Source: Streptomyces sp. QL37
GTDB taxonomy: Bacteria > Actinomycetota > Actinomycetes > Streptomycetales > Streptomycetaceae
Length of the DNA stretch: 64,000 nucleotides
Direction of reading: 5' to 3'
Assembly (NCBI RefSeq): GCF_002941025.1
Contig: NZ_PTJS01000001.1
Location: 6,958,605 to 7,022,604 of the forward strand
Shown: one piece after another, positions 17,002 to 26,525 of the stretch
Position numbering within the stretch: the stretch's first letter is position 1
How the letters are laid out: each line of letters starts with the position of its first letter
Position numbers and translations under genes: made by a program
The notes under the pieces: model-generated
Seen by the model: the letters and a program-made list of their open reading frames with translations, nothing else
Databases searched by the model: none
What the model was told of the DNA's origin: nothing

Positions 17002-17364
17002 GTGGCGGTACGAGCAGTCCGTGGAGCCGTCCAGCTGGACCGGGACGAAGCCGGTCACATGGACGAGCGGGTGAGTGAGCTCCTCACCGCGGTCCTGGAA
17101 CGCAATCAGCTCGTCGCCGACGACCTGATCAGCGTCTGGTTCACCGCCACCCCCGATCTGCACAGCGATTTCCCGGCCGCGGCGGCCAGAGGCCTCGGTA
17201 TCGTCGACGTACCGCTGATCTGCGCCCAGGAGCTCGACATCACCGGGGCCATGCCCCGCGTGGTGCGCATCATGGCCCATGTGGAGACGTATCTCTCCAA
17301 GTCAGAGATCAGCCACGTCTACCTCGGCGCCACCGGCGCCCTCCGCAAGGACATCGCCCAGTGA
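17002..17364 (+). CDS. aroH: Chorismate mutase, AroH class
   Basis: A 120-residue monofunctional chorismate mutase converting chorismate to prephenate, the first committed step to Phe and Tyr. The AroH fold shows in VRAVRGAVQLDRDE, VSVWFTATPDL-type strand (here ISVWFTATPDLHSDFPA), and PRVVRIMAHVET with the active-site Arg. GTG 17002 has a GAGGGG site about ten bases upstream; longer frames run into the Rieske promoter region. The stop overlaps the tyrA GTG, so the two consecutive pathway enzymes are translationally coupled. Confidence 0.94.
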   Translation: MAVRAVRGAVQLDRDEAGHMDERVSELLTAVLERNQLVADDLISVWFTATPDLHSDFPAAAARGLGIVDVPLICAQELDITGAMPRVVRIMAHVETYLSKSEISHVYLGATGALRKDIAQ

Positions 17365-18446
17365 GAACCGCCCTCGTCATCGGAACCGGACTGGTCGGCA
17401 CCTCCGCCGCCCTCGCCCTCGCGGGGCGCGGCGTCCAGGTGCACCTCGTCGACCGCGACCCGTCCTCGGCGCGGACCGCCGCCGCGCTCGGCGCCGGCAC
17501 GGACGAGGCGCCCGAGGGCCCCGTCGACCTGGCGATCATCGCCGTGCCGCCCGCCCACACCGCGTCCGTGCTGGCCACGGCCATGCGGGACGGGATCGCG
17601 CGCGCCTACCTCGACGTCGCCAGCGTCAAGGGCGGCCCGCGCCGTGAGCTGGAGGCGCTCGGCGTCGACCTCACGCCGTACATCGGCACGCACCCCATGG
17701 CCGGCAAGGAGCGCTCCGGGCCTCTCGCGGCGACCGCCGACCTCTTCGAGGGGCGCCCCTGGGTCCTCACACCGACCCGGGAGACGGACACCGAGGTCCT
17801 CAACCTCGCCCTGGAACTGGTCGCGCTCTGCCGGGCCGTCCCGGTCGTCATGGACGCCGACGCCCACGACCGAGCCGTCGCCCTGGTCTCCCACACCCCC
17901 CAGCTGATCTCGTCGATGGTCGCCGCCCGGCTGGAGGAGGCCGACGAGACCGCCGTACGTCTGTGCGGCCAGGGGATCAGGGACGTCACCCGCATCGCGG
18001 CCTCCGACCCCCGGATGTGGGTGGAGATCCTCTCCGCCAACCCCGGCCCGGTCGCCGACGTCCTGGCGGGCGTCGCCTCCGACCTGGACGAGACGGTACG
18101 GGCGCTGCGCGGCCTGCAGTCCGCCGACGAGGAGAAGCGCCGCACGGGCACCGAGGGCATCGAGGACGTCCTGCGGCGCGGCAACGCGGGCCGGGTCAGG
18201 GTCCCGGGCAAGCACGGGGCGGCCCCGGCGTCGTACGAGATCGTCGCCGTGCTCATCAGCGACCGGCCGGGCGAGCTGGCGTCGATCTTCGCCGACGCGG
18301 GGCGGGCCGGCGTCAACATCGAGGACGTCCGCATCGAGCACGCCACCGGCCAGCAGGCCGGACTGGTCCAGCTGATGGTCGAGCCGAGCGCCGCACCCGC
18401 GCTGAGCGCGGCCCTCAGCGAACGGGGCTGGTCGATCCGCCCGTGA
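17361..18446 (+). CDS. tyrA: Prephenate dehydrogenase with ACT domain
   Basis: A 361-residue enzyme that makes 4-hydroxyphenylpyruvate from prephenate for tyrosine synthesis. The NAD(P)-binding loop is VIGTGLVGTSAALALAGRG near the start, with SVKGGPRRELE and the active-site THPMAGKERSG region. A C-terminal ACT domain (IVAVLISDRPGELASIFADA) from about residue 283 is likely the tyrosine feedback site. It starts at a GTG that overlaps the aroH stop. Length is typical of the actinobacterial form. About 160 bp separate it from cmk. Confidence 0.95.
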   Translation: MRTALVIGTGLVGTSAALALAGRGVQVHLVDRDPSSARTAAALGAGTDEAPEGPVDLAIIAVPPAHTASVLATAMRDGIARAYLDVASVKGGPRRELEALGVDLTPYIGTHPMAGKERSGPLAATADLFEGRPWVLTPTRETDTEVLNLALELVALCRAVPVVMDADAHDRAVALVSHTPQLISSMVAARLEEADETAVRLCGQGIRDVTRIAASDPRMWVEILSANPGPVADVLAGVASDLDETVRALRGLQSADEEKRRTGTEGIEDVLRRGNAGRVRVPGKHGAAPASYEIVAVLISDRPGELASIFADAGRAGVNIEDVRIEHATGQQAGLVQLMVEPSAAPALSAALSERGWSIRP

Positions 18447-18605
18447 GAGTCCTTCGTCACGGAAGGCCGGGCGGGCCCGGGGGAGGGCCCCGGAGACAGG
18501 GGTGCAAAGGCGCTTCGCGCACTCGGTAACCTTGTGGGGGAGGGCGCCCCGGTCTGCCCTGCCCCGCTCCGCCCGCCCCCGTGTACCAGGAAGGTGTCCA
18601 CCCCC

Positions 18606-19310
18606 GTGGAAACCGTAAGCGCCGCCGCCCGGACCGCCCCGGCCGCAGTGATCGTCGCCATCGACGGTCCCTCCGGCACCGGCAAGTCGAGCACCTCCAA
18701 GGCCGTCGCCGCCCAGCTCGGCCTGAGCTACCTGGACACCGGCGCCCAGTACCGGGCGATCACGTGGTGGATGCTGAACAACGGCATCGACGTGCAGAAC
18801 CCGGCCGAGATCGCCACGGCCGCCGCCAAGCCGGTCATCGTCTCCGGCACGGACCCGTCCGCCCCGACCATCACCGTCGACGGCGAGGACGCCTCGGGCC
18901 CCATCCGTACCCAGGAGGTCACCTCCAAGGTCAGCGCCGTCAGCGCCGTGCCCGAGGTACGCGCCCTGATCACCGAACTCCAGCGCTCGATCGCCAAGGA
19001 GGCCGAGCGGGGCATCGTCGTCGAGGGCCGTGACATCGGCACCACCGTGCTGCCCGACGCCGACATCAAGATCTTCCTGACCGCCTCCCCGGAGGCGCGC
19101 GCCGCCCGCCGCAGCGGCGAGGTCAAGGGCTCCGACCTGGCCGCCACGCGGGAGGCGCTGATCAAGCGGGACGCCGCCGACTCCGGCCGCAAGACCTCGC
19201 CGCTGGCGAAGGCCGGTGACGCCGTCGAGGTGGACACCACCGACCTGACTCTCGGGCAGGTCATCGAGTGCGTCGTCACCCTCGTCGGGGAGAAGCAGGC
19301 CGCGAAGTGA
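18606..19310 (+). CDS. cmk: Cytidylate kinase
   Basis: A 234-residue CMP/dCMP kinase, nucleotide metabolism. The P-loop is AIDGPSGTGKSST (about 18-30); YLDTGAQYRAITWWML is the family NMP-binding block and VVEGRDIGTTVLPDA the conserved catalytic region. GTG 18606 lies 11 bases after AGGAAGG; the in-frame GTG at 18594 overlaps that site and is less likely. The stop overlaps the acyltransferase start. The cmk-acyltransferase-der order is standard in actinobacteria. Confidence 0.95.
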   Translation: METVSAAARTAPAAVIVAIDGPSGTGKSSTSKAVAAQLGLSYLDTGAQYRAITWWMLNNGIDVQNPAEIATAAAKPVIVSGTDPSAPTITVDGEDASGPIRTQEVTSKVSAVSAVPEVRALITELQRSIAKEAERGIVVEGRDIGTTVLPDADIKIFLTASPEARAARRSGEVKGSDLAATREALIKRDAADSGRKTSPLAKAGDAVEVDTTDLTLGQVIECVVTLVGEKQAAK

Positions 19311-19975
19311 CCGAAGCCATCGCCGCGCCGACGCCGCGCGGAGCGGCCGTCGGGCGCGGGATCGGCATCGGGCTCATGTACGGGCTGTTCAGGCCCCGTG
19401 TGCTCGGAGCGTGGCGCGTCCCCACCACGGGACCCGTCATACTCGCGGTGAACCACGCGCACAATCTCGACGGACCGATGCTGATGGGCACCGCGCCCCG
19501 GCCCGTCCACTTCCTGATCAAGAAGGAGGCGTTCGTCGGCCCCCTCGACCCGTTCCTCCGCGGAATCGGGCAGCTGAAGGTGGACCGTACGACCGTCGAC
19601 CGCAACGCCATCACGCAGGCACTCGGCGTGCTGGACGACGGCGGGGTCCTCGGGATCTTCCCCGAGGGCACCAGGGGCGAGGGCGACTTCGCCTCCCTGC
19701 GCGCGGGGCTCGCGTACTTCGCGGTGCGCGGCGGGGCGCCGATCGTCCCCGTCGCGGTCCTGGGAAGCACGGAGCGCCGCGGACGGTTGATATCAGCACT
19801 GCCTCCGTTGCGGAGCAGGGTCGACGTCGTCTTCGGCGACGCCTTCCAGGCCGGTGACGGCAGCGGCCGGCGTACGAGGAAGGCGCTGGACGAGGCGACT
19901 CTCCGGATCCAGGGAGAGCTGACCGCGCACCTGGAGAACGCCAGGCGCCTCACCGGGCGCCCGGTCAGGACTTGA
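19307..19975 (+). CDS. 1-acyl-sn-glycerol-3-phosphate acyltransferase family protein
   Basis: A 222-residue PlsC-family acyltransferase, probably acting at the membrane in phospholipid synthesis. The catalytic HX4D motif is NHAHNLDGP (His50, Asp55), and FPEGTRGEG is the substrate-binding motif. GTG 19307 overlaps the cmk stop (GTGA). A hydrophobic stretch near the N-terminus ([11 protein letters not shown]) may attach it to the membrane. Acyl donor and acceptor are inferred from the family. Confidence 0.88.
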   Translation: MTEAIAAPTPRGAAVGRGIGIGLMYGLFRPRVLGAWRVPTTGPVILAVNHAHNLDGPMLMGTAPRPVHFLIKKEAFVGPLDPFLRGIGQLKVDRTTVDRNAITQALGVLDDGGVLGIFPEGTRGEGDFASLRAGLAYFAVRGGAPIVPVAVLGSTERRGRLISALPPLRSRVDVVFGDAFQAGDGSGRRTRKALDEATLRIQGELTAHLENARRLTGRPVRT

Positions 19976-20031
19976 GTAGTGGGCCGCGCGATCGCGGCCC
20001 ATCGATGATGATGCAAAGAGGAACGGACTTC

Positions 20032-21501
20032 ATGAACGACCAGATTCACTCCGACGGCTCGGACCACGAGCACGGAGCACTTGGCGATGCCGAGTACGCG
20101 GAGTTCATGGAGCTCGCCGCGCAGGAGGGGTTCGACCCCGAGGAGGTCGAGGGCGCGATCGGTGCGGCCGGTCACGGACCGCTTCCCGTGCTCGCCGTCG
20201 TCGGCCGCCCGAACGTCGGCAAGTCGACCCTGGTGAACCGGATCATCGGCCGGCGCGAGGCCGTGGTCCAGGACAAGCCCGGTGTGACCCGTGACCGTGT
20301 CACCTACGAGGCCGAGTGGGCCGGACGCCGCTTCAAGGTCGTCGACACCGGAGGCTGGGAGCAGGACGTCCTCGGTCTCGACGCCTCCGTCGCCGCCCAG
20401 GCCGAGTACGCGATCTCGACGGCCGACGCGGTCGTCTTCGTCGTCGACGCGACGGTCGGCGCGACCGACACCGACGAGGCCGTCGTCAGGCTGCTCCGCA
20501 AGGCCAAGAAGCCCGTCGTCCTCTGCGCCAACAAGGTCGACGGACAGAGCGGCGAGGCCGACGCCACCGCGCTCTGGTCGCTCGGCCTCGGCGAGCCGCA
20601 CCCGGTCTCCTCCCTGCACGGCCGCGGCACCGGAGACATGCTGGACGCCGTCCTGGAGGCGCTGCCCGAGGCCCCGGCCCAGACCTTCGGCACCGCGCTC
20701 GGCGGCCCCCGCCGCATCGCGCTCATCGGCCGCCCGAACGTCGGCAAGTCCTCGCTCCTGAACAAGGTCGCCAACGAGGACCGCGTCGTCGTCAACGAGC
20801 TCGCCGGCACCACCCGCGACCCGGTCGACGAGCTGATCGAGCTCGGCGGCATCACCTGGAAGTTCATCGACACGGCCGGCATCCGCCGCAAGGTCCACCT
20901 CCAGGAGGGCGCGGACTACTACGCCTCGCTGCGTACCGCGGCCGCCGTGGAGAAGGCCGAGGTCGCCGTCATCCTGATCGACTCGAGCGAGTCCATCAGC
21001 GTCCAGGACCAGCGGATCGTCACCATGGCCGTGGAAGCGGGCCGTGCGATCGTCATCGCCTTCAACAAGTGGGACACCCTCGACGAGGAGCGCCGCTACT
21101 ACCTGGAGCGCGAGATCGAGACGGAGCTCGCGCAGGTCGCCTGGGCCCCGCGCGTCAACGTCTCGGCCGTCACCGGCCGGCACATGGAGAAGCTGGTCCC
21201 GGCGATCGAGACCGCGATCGAGGGCTGGGAGACCCGGGTTCCCACCGGCAGGCTCAACGCCTTCCTCGGTGAGATCGTCGCCTCCCACCCGCACCCGGTG
21301 CGCGGCGGCAAGCAGCCCCGCATCCTCTTCGGCACCCAGGCGGGTACGAAGCCGCCGCGCTTCGTCCTCTTCTCGTCCGGCTTCCTGGAGCACGGCTACC
21401 GCCGCTTCGTCGAGCGCCGCCTGCGCGAGGAGTTCGGCTTCGAGGGCACGCCACTGCACATCTCGGTGCGGGTGCGCGAGAAGCGCGGCCGCAAGAAGTG
21501 A
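20032..21501 (+). CDS. der: Ribosome biogenesis GTPase Der (EngA)
   Basis: A 489-residue protein with two tandem GTPase domains and a C-terminal KH-like domain, needed for 50S subunit maturation. The two G1 loops are GRPNVGKST (residue 58) and GRPNVGKSS (233). NKVD-type and NKWD motifs give guanine specificity, and [15 protein letters not shown] is the typical basic end. ATG 20032 follows AAAGAGGA; the longer frame begins inside the previous gene. An 8-bp hairpin at about 19982-19999 lies in the spacer. A strong terminator follows. Confidence 0.97.
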   Translation: MNDQIHSDGSDHEHGALGDAEYAEFMELAAQEGFDPEEVEGAIGAAGHGPLPVLAVVGRPNVGKSTLVNRIIGRREAVVQDKPGVTRDRVTYEAEWAGRRFKVVDTGGWEQDVLGLDASVAAQAEYAISTADAVVFVVDATVGATDTDEAVVRLLRKAKKPVVLCANKVDGQSGEADATALWSLGLGEPHPVSSLHGRGTGDMLDAVLEALPEAPAQTFGTALGGPRRIALIGRPNVGKSSLLNKVANEDRVVVNELAGTTRDPVDELIELGGITWKFIDTAGIRRKVHLQEGADYYASLRTAAAVEKAEVAVILIDSSESISVQDQRIVTMAVEAGRAIVIAFNKWDTLDEERRYYLEREIETELAQVAWAPRVNVSAVTGRHMEKLVPAIETAIEGWETRVPTGRLNAFLGEIVASHPHPVRGGKQPRILFGTQAGTKPPRFVLFSSGFLEHGYRRFVERRLREEFGFEGTPLHISVRVREKRGRKK

Positions 21502-21505
21502 GCTG

Positions 21506-21569
21506 AGGGACACGGCGAAGCCCCCTGGGGCCCCACGCGGGGGACCAGGGGGCTTCGCCGTATCCCTCA
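21506..21569. terminator. Bidirectional terminator between der and the minus-strand genes
   Basis: ACGGCGAAGCCCCCT at 21512-21526 pairs with AGGGGGCTTCGCCGT at 21547-21561, and flanking GAGGGA/TCCCTC extends the stem. It lies between the converging stops and can serve both strands. Confidence 0.8.
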
Positions 21570-21920
21570 GGCGTCCGTCGACCCGGGCGGCAGCGCCGCA
21601 GGGCGGGCGCGCCCGGCATGCCGTCCGACCCGCTGCCAGGAACCGGGGTTGCCGCCGCCCGCGCTGTGGCTGCCCTGCGCGTTCGCCGCCGTACGGCCGC
21701 TCAACGGTGCACGGCTGCCGAACGTCCCGATGCCGAACGTTCTGAAGCCGAGATTCTCCTCACCGGTGCGATCCCCGGGAAGCGCCCGGAACGATCGCCT
21801 GTACTCGGAGTACAGGGCGTCGTAGATCGGGGTGGGGGACTTACCGCCCGAGGGGTCCTGCGACGGGCGCATGGCCGGGATCGGGGTCTGCTGCTGGCGA
21901 GGAGGGTCGTATGAGTGCAC
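21567..21920 (-). CDS. Small Pro-rich hypothetical protein
   Basis: A 117-residue reading frame from GTG (complement 21918-21920) starting VHSYDPPRQQQTPIPAMRP, with a central block PIYDALYSEYRRSFRALPGD that looks structured and, as I recall, recurs in Streptomyces at this place. The rest is Gly/Ser/Arg-rich. The start is uncertain: no strong ribosome site is visible and the open frame continues upstream. It lies 88 bp downstream of another minus-strand hypothetical gene and ends in the der terminator. Function unknown; no signal peptide or membrane segment is seen. Confidence 0.5.
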   Translation of the reverse strand: MHSYDPPRQQQTPIPAMRPSQDPSGGKSPTPIYDALYSEYRRSFRALPGDRTGEENLGFRTFGIGTFGSRAPLSGRTAANAQGSHSAGGGNPGSWQRVGRHAGRARPAALPPGSTDA

Positions 21921-22008
21921 GTAGGTGCCAACGACCTCACCGCCCGTCGGATGCGGGCCCGGCGTAGAAAACGCTGTTCGGCGGGGAGGGGAGGGCGGCG
22001 GGGACACG

Positions 22009-22839
22009 TCAGGTCCCGGCGAGCGGCATCGTCGCGGCGACCAGGAGGCCGTTGACCGCGGCCTTGTCCAGCGCGTCACGGAGCAGGTCCTCGCGCGGCT
22101 GCTGACCGATGGAACCGGCCGGAGCGGCGAACACCAGGACGCTCTGCGCCTTGTTGGCGGCCGTCCGCCAGCCCTCGGTGACCTGGAGCGGCTGGTGCGC
22201 CTGCCACCAGGCGACCGGGCTGCCGCCGCCGGCACCGGGCTGGAGCACCGCGTGCAGCTGCCCCATGGCGAGAAGGACGGACCAGCCGCCGAGGACGCCG
22301 GGCAGCCGGTTGAGGTGGGGCGTGGGCTGGAAGCCCTGCTCCAGCAGGAGCTGGAGGAACTGGTCGCCGCCGCTGCCGTCCGTGCCGGGCCGGGCGATCG
22401 GACCGGTCGGCTCGACGACCAGGGCCGGGCGGAGGTCGTCCTCGATCAGGACGAGACCGCTGGTGATGCCGAGGACGGCCTGTTCGGGCATGAGGCCCTC
22501 CGGATTCTGTGGCTCGCTGCCTGTGATGGACCGCACGGCGCCCTGGAGCTGGTCCTCCGCGACCTGGACGACCTGCGAGGGGATGCAGGTCGCATGGGCG
22601 AAGGCGAGCACGGCGGTCTCGTCACCCACGAACAGCACCGTGCTGGTGCGCTCCTGGTCGGAGTCGCCGGGGGTGCGGCACGAGGTGCAGTCGTAGCTGC
22701 CTGGTGCACTGTCGCCGACGAGCAGCCGGTCGGCTTCGGCATCGCCGATCTCGGCGCGTACGTCCTCGCTGACGTCGAGCATGCGCGGCACGGGTGGCTC
22801 CTCGAACTCGGGGCGTGGGCCGGGCGGTTCCCGGCTCAT
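22009..22839 (-). CDS. Conserved hypothetical protein
   Basis: A 276-residue soluble protein with acidic character and no recognised catalytic motif. Segments VLFVGDETAVLAFAHATCIPSQVVQVAEDQL and WSVLLAMGQLHAVLQPGAGG suggest alpha/beta folding (described here only by their ends to the degree needed). The start at ATG 22839 is chosen because it gives a plausible N-terminus (MSREPPGPRPEFEEP); a GTG at 22872 is also in frame and neither has a good ribosome site. It is followed in the same direction by the small Pro-rich gene. I do not recognise the family with confidence. Confidence 0.65.
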   Translation of the reverse strand: MSREPPGPRPEFEEPPVPRMLDVSEDVRAEIGDAEADRLLVGDSAPGSYDCTSCRTPGDSDQERTSTVLFVGDETAVLAFAHATCIPSQVVQVAEDQLQGAVRSITGSEPQNPEGLMPEQAVLGITSGLVLIEDDLRPALVVEPTGPIARPGTDGSGGDQFLQLLLEQGFQPTPHLNRLPGVLGGWSVLLAMGQLHAVLQPGAGGGSPVAWWQAHQPLQVTEGWRTAANKAQSVLVFAAPAGSIGQQPREDLLRDALDKAAVNGLLVAATMPLAGT

Positions 22840-23102
22840 GGAAGACAACGGAAGACCCGGGGCCGGGGTCACGCGCGAATCGGGAGATTAAGAGACCGGT
22901 CAAGCACCGGAGCCGGCCGGCCGATGAACCGGAAGATCGCGCGGACGATCCGGAGGCCAACCTTCCGGGGAATGGCCCCTGGTGCACGCGCCTCCGTTCG
23001 AAACGTCACGGCTTTGTGCGATTCCTGTGCGAATGCTGTGGCATGACCTGACGCCACGTAAGGTCCGTTGGTGACCAGTCGAACAGGGGAAACGACTACG
23101 TA

Positions 23103-24380
23103 ATGCACATTTCATTTCTGCTCCACAACGCGTACGGCATCGGGGGAACGATCCGTACCACCTTCACGCTCGCCAGGACCCTGGCGGAACAGCACGACGT
23201 CGAGATCGTCTCCGTCTTCCGGCACCGCGACGACCCGAAGCTCGGCGCACCCGAGGGCGTGCGGATGAGTCATCTCGTCGATCTGCGCAGGTCGAGCCCG
23301 GCGTACGACGGAGAGGCCGAGGAGCACGCCAGGCCCGCGTCGGTCTTCCCGCGTGGCGACACCAGGTACGGGCAGTACAGCAGGCTCACCGACAGCCGTA
23401 TCGCGGCTCATCTGGGCGCCCTGGAGGCCGACGTCGTCGTCGGTACGCGCCCCGGTCTCAACGTCCACATCAGCCGGCAGGCGCGGCGCGGCCCGGTGCG
23501 GGTCGGCCAGGAACACCTCACCCTCGAGAGCCACGGATACCGCCTCCGCCGGGAGATAAGCCACCGGTACCAGCAGCTCGACGCGGTCACCACCGTCACC
23601 GAGGCCGACGCGCGGGACTACCGCACCGGTCTGCGGCTGCCCGGCGTGCGGATCGAGGCCATCCCGAACAGCGTGCCCGAGCCCGCCGGCCCGCCCGCAG
23701 ACTGCGATGCCAAGTGGATCGTGGCCGCGGGCCGGCTGCACCGGGTCAAGCGCTACGACGTGCTGATCCGGGCCTTCGCCGAGATCGCGGCGGTGCGCCC
23801 GGAGTGGCGGCTGCGGATCTACGGCGCCGGGGACGCCTCCGGCAACGAGCAGAAGCCTCTGCGCGGGCTCGTCGACGAGCTCGGACTCCGGGAACGGGTC
23901 CTCCTCATGGGTTCGGCCGACCCCATGGAGAAGGAGTGGCCCAAGAACTCCATCGCCGCCGTCACCTCCGAGCGGGAGTCGTTCGGCATGACCATCGTGG
24001 AGGCGATGCGGTGCGGAGTGCCCGTCGTGGCGACCGACTGCCCCCACGGCCCGGCCGAGATCATCGACGACGGCACGGACGGGCGGCTGGTCCCACCGGG
24101 GGACACCCGCGCGTTCGCCAAGGCCCTGCTCGGCCTGATCGACGACGACGCCCTGCGGCACCGCATGGGCCGTGCCGCACGGGCCTCCGCCGCGCGGTTC
24201 GACCCGGCACCGATCGCCGAGCGGCACGAGAGGCTCTTCGCCGAGCTGACCGCCCAGGGCGGCGGGACGCGGTCGCAGGGCGTCCTGCGCAGCGCGTACC
24301 ACCGGTCCAGGGGCGGCGTGCTGGACGGGGCGTACGCGCTGCGTTACAAGGCCGCGGGGGTGATCCGCAGGGGGGCCTGA
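23103..24380 (+). CDS. Glycosyltransferase family 4 protein
   Basis: A 425-residue GT-B fold glycosyltransferase. The acceptor side opens with FLLHNAYGIGGTIRTTF, the glycine-rich loop of GT4 enzymes, and the donor side has the E-x7-E motif (ESFGMTIVE, Glu292/Glu300) followed by GVPVVATDCPHGPAEII. AAGRLHRVKRYDVLIRAF is the conserved linker into the donor domain. ATG 23103 follows GGGGAAA. The C-terminus is basic. Sugar donor and acceptor cannot be told from sequence; no wall or capsule genes are adjacent. The 263-bp upstream gap holds nothing recognised. Confidence 0.88.
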   Translation: MHISFLLHNAYGIGGTIRTTFTLARTLAEQHDVEIVSVFRHRDDPKLGAPEGVRMSHLVDLRRSSPAYDGEAEEHARPASVFPRGDTRYGQYSRLTDSRIAAHLGALEADVVVGTRPGLNVHISRQARRGPVRVGQEHLTLESHGYRLRREISHRYQQLDAVTTVTEADARDYRTGLRLPGVRIEAIPNSVPEPAGPPADCDAKWIVAAGRLHRVKRYDVLIRAFAEIAAVRPEWRLRIYGAGDASGNEQKPLRGLVDELGLRERVLLMGSADPMEKEWPKNSIAAVTSERESFGMTIVEAMRCGVPVVATDCPHGPAEIIDDGTDGRLVPPGDTRAFAKALLGLIDDDALRHRMGRAARASAARFDPAPIAERHERLFAELTAQGGGTRSQGVLRSAYHRSRGGVLDGAYALRYKAAGVIRRGA

Positions 24381-24728
24381 AGCGGGCACCCGGGCGGCCG
24401 GACCGGAAGGGTAAGCAATGCATAAGGGGGAGTGAATTCGAGGTGGCGTGCCCGTATATTCTTCTTTCCGGGGTCTCCGGAAAGAGGATTGCGCGTGGCA
24501 CCCTCCCTCCCCTCAATTACCTCTCCGTGGTCCTCCCGGGTGCATTTCCCGGAGGTCTGTCAATTCAACCCGTGAGGAGCCGGACTGCCGTTCGGGTGAA
24601 GTCGCCCCCGGTAAACGGGCGTGGGGATCCTGTGACACAAGCGTGACCGCCGAGGTACACGCAGATGCATCGGGGCCCGCGACCGCCACCGCTTCCGCCA
24701 CGGCGCGGGGCGGCCTACGGTGAGGGGT
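24381..24728 (+). other. Gene-free stretch of about 350 bp
   Basis: No convincing reading frame. It contains a local AT-rich patch (GTATATTC near 24455) and a hairpin TCTTTCCGG-ggtct-CCGGAAAGA at 24463-24485, without a following T-run. It probably holds the end of the glycosyltransferase transcript and the promoter of the small inhibitor-like gene. Confidence 0.5.
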
Positions 24729-24944
24729 ATGGCATCTGTACCGACCCCTCCCGCCCAGCCGGACGACACCCCCGAGACGTACGTCGGCCTCGACGCGGAG
24801 GCCGCCGAACGGCAGGCCAGAGCGCGCGGCTGGAGCACGGTCCGGGCTCTTCCGCCGGGCACCGTCATCACCATGGAGTTCCGCGGCGGACGCATCAACT
24901 TCGAGGTGGACGCCTCGACCGTGACCCGCTGCTGGGTCGGCTGA
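24729..24944 (+). CDS. Small I78-like peptidase inhibitor family protein
   Basis: A 71-residue protein. The layout is that of I78-family inhibitors: a helix (AEAAERQARARGW), then RALPPGTVITMEFRGGRINFEVD with the PG-turn and the beta strands, ending in TVTRCWVG. No signal peptide is present, so a cytoplasmic role is possible, unlike classical secreted inhibitors. ATG 24729 follows GAGGGG; a start at 24720 is also in frame. It stands alone, followed by a strong terminator. Confidence 0.65.
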   Translation: MASVPTPPAQPDDTPETYVGLDAEAAERQARARGWSTVRALPPGTVITMEFRGGRINFEVDASTVTRCWVG

Positions 24945-24959
24945 ACCCGGCCCGACAGA

Positions 24960-24991
24960 GCGAAGGCCCCGACCGGAGTCGGGGCCTTCGC
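24960..24991. terminator. Terminator between the I78-like gene and the PAP2 gene
   Basis: A 14-bp stem (24960-24973 with 24978-24991) closes a 4-base loop, CGGA. It separates convergent genes and can act on both. Confidence 0.85.
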
Positions 24992-25018
24992 CGTACGTCG
25001 CCGCAGGTCAGGAAGTGG

Positions 25019-26071
25019 TCAGGGAGCCACCGGGCCGCCGGCCACCGGGCGGGACGGACCCGCGCTGTTCCTTGGCGACCGGTCCGCGTGGGGCGGGCGG
25101 CGCGAGCCGGCCGGGGCCGGCGACGTCCGTTCCGGACGCACGGGGTGCGTCGGATGTGCCCGCGCCCTGGCGGCGGCTCCCGGGTGCCCCGCGCCCGCAG
25201 TTCCCGGTGCCCCGGGCGCCGGAGCCCTGCCCGCGGCCTCCTGGGCCCCCTCCGAGGCCGCCCCGCCGCCCAGCGCCTGCGGCAGCAGAACCGGCTCCGG
25301 TGCCGCAGGAGACGGTGGCACGGGCTTCCGGAGCCGCCCGCGGCGGTTCCGCCACTGCTCGCGGACCGAGAGGATCAGGACCTCGGTACGCGTGATCAGC
25401 GGCTCGAACCACGGCAGGGCGAGCAGGATCAGCAGCCCGGCGGCCCAGCCCAGCAGGACGTCGCTGAGCCAGTGGGTGCCGATGTAGACCGTGGTGAGCC
25501 CCACGCCCAGCGAGACGAAGGCCGACACGGCCGAGAGGTAGCGCCTGGCCCGCGGCGTGGTGGCCAGGTAGGCAAGGATTCCCCAGGTCACGACGGCGTT
25601 GGCGGTATGGCCCGAAGGAAATATATCGCCGCCGGCGAAGAGCTCCGCCGAGCCGATCTGGGTGGCGTAGTGCGGGCCGAGCCGCCCCAGGCCGAGCTTG
25701 ACCGCGCCCACCGACAGATTGAGCAGCAGCAGGGACGCACCCAGCGTGAGCAGCGGGCGCAGCGTGTGCTGGCGCCAGGAGCGCCAGCCGAGCCAGGCGG
25801 CGACCATCACGGCCGTGGGGCCGCGCTGGCCGAGCACGACGTAGTAGTCGAGGAAGGCGTGGAGCTCCGGCCACTGCTGGTAGGGCCGGAACAGCATGAC
25901 CTTCCAGTCGAGGGCCACCAGCCAGGACGAGACCAGCACGGCAACGACGATGGCGAGATAGAACGCCAAAGTCCCGCCGAAGAGAGCGATGCGGTGACGA
26001 CTCATCCGCGGGGTCTCTATCTTCGGCGGTTCCGGCTCCCGGTCCAGACGGGCAAAGATGTCGGTACGCAC
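25019..26071 (-). CDS. PAP2-family membrane phosphatase
   Basis: A 350-residue protein with about six membrane helices and the three PAP2 phosphatase motifs: KLGLGRLGP (125-133), PSGHT (His155), and GTHWLSDVLLG (His200, Asp204). Such enzymes dephosphorylate membrane lipid phosphates such as phosphatidic acid or undecaprenyl diphosphate. The C-terminal 100 residues are a disordered Pro/Ala/Arg-rich tail. The GTG at 26071 (complement) gives VRTDIFARLDREPEPPKIE, which I believe is the common N-terminus in Streptomyces; no clear ribosome site is seen, and a frame to 26200 exists. Confidence 0.85.
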   Translation of the reverse strand: MRTDIFARLDREPEPPKIETPRMSRHRIALFGGTLAFYLAIVVAVLVSSWLVALDWKVMLFRPYQQWPELHAFLDYYVVLGQRGPTAVMVAAWLGWRSWRQHTLRPLLTLGASLLLLNLSVGAVKLGLGRLGPHYATQIGSAELFAGGDIFPSGHTANAVVTWGILAYLATTPRARRYLSAVSAFVSLGVGLTTVYIGTHWLSDVLLGWAAGLLILLALPWFEPLITRTEVLILSVREQWRNRRGRLRKPVPPSPAAPEPVLLPQALGGGAASEGAQEAAGRAPAPGAPGTAGAGHPGAAARARAHPTHPVRPERTSPAPAGSRRPPHADRSPRNSAGPSRPVAGGPVAP

Positions 26072-26525
26072 ACAATGGACGTTACAGCGAGTGAGTGTGT
26101 GATCCGGCCGATCCCGCGTCTTTGTGATGACGATGTGATGTGGACTTTGTCTCAGACAGGTATCCATTCCCGGGGTGCCGGGGAATGGGTTTCGATCCAC
26201 CGCCTATTAGTTCCGCGCGCTATTCGTAGAAATGTTTGGGTGTCGATTAAATAGCGCAGCGTGACCGCGCCGGGGGAGCCGCGGTGCCATTCCGGCGCGC
26301 CGCCGGGGGAGCGGCGTGGGGCCCGGGCGTCCCCCCACGTGCGGGCGGCGGAGTGGCGTACGCCACACCCGGTGGCCGGCGAACGTATGAGCTGCACCAC
26401 GCGTGACCACCTGGAACTCGCGTACGCTGACGGCTCACTCGCCCGTCGATGCCGGGCCCGGGGGACCGTGAGCCGGCCCCAGCAGGTCTGCCGAGCGCGA
26501 GGGACTCATTGTGGGAGGTACGTAC
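26072..26525 (+). other. Divergent intergenic region, 454 bp
   Basis: No gene is supported. It contains an inverted repeat, CCATTCCC at 26164-26171 with GGGAATGG at 26181-26188, and an AT-rich patch around 26205-26250 (GCTATTCG to AAATAGC), the likely promoter area for the PAP2 gene on one side or the MFS gene on the other. Confidence 0.5.

Noticed and set aside
19276..21513. 745-codon minus-strand frame opposite der and the acyltransferase
   Set aside because: Antisense to two well-supported genes; composition typical of shadow frames.
24463..24485. Hairpin as terminator of the glycosyltransferase gene
   Set aside because: Only 9 bp, no T-run and 80 bp from the stop; kept as a feature of the gap, not as a terminator.
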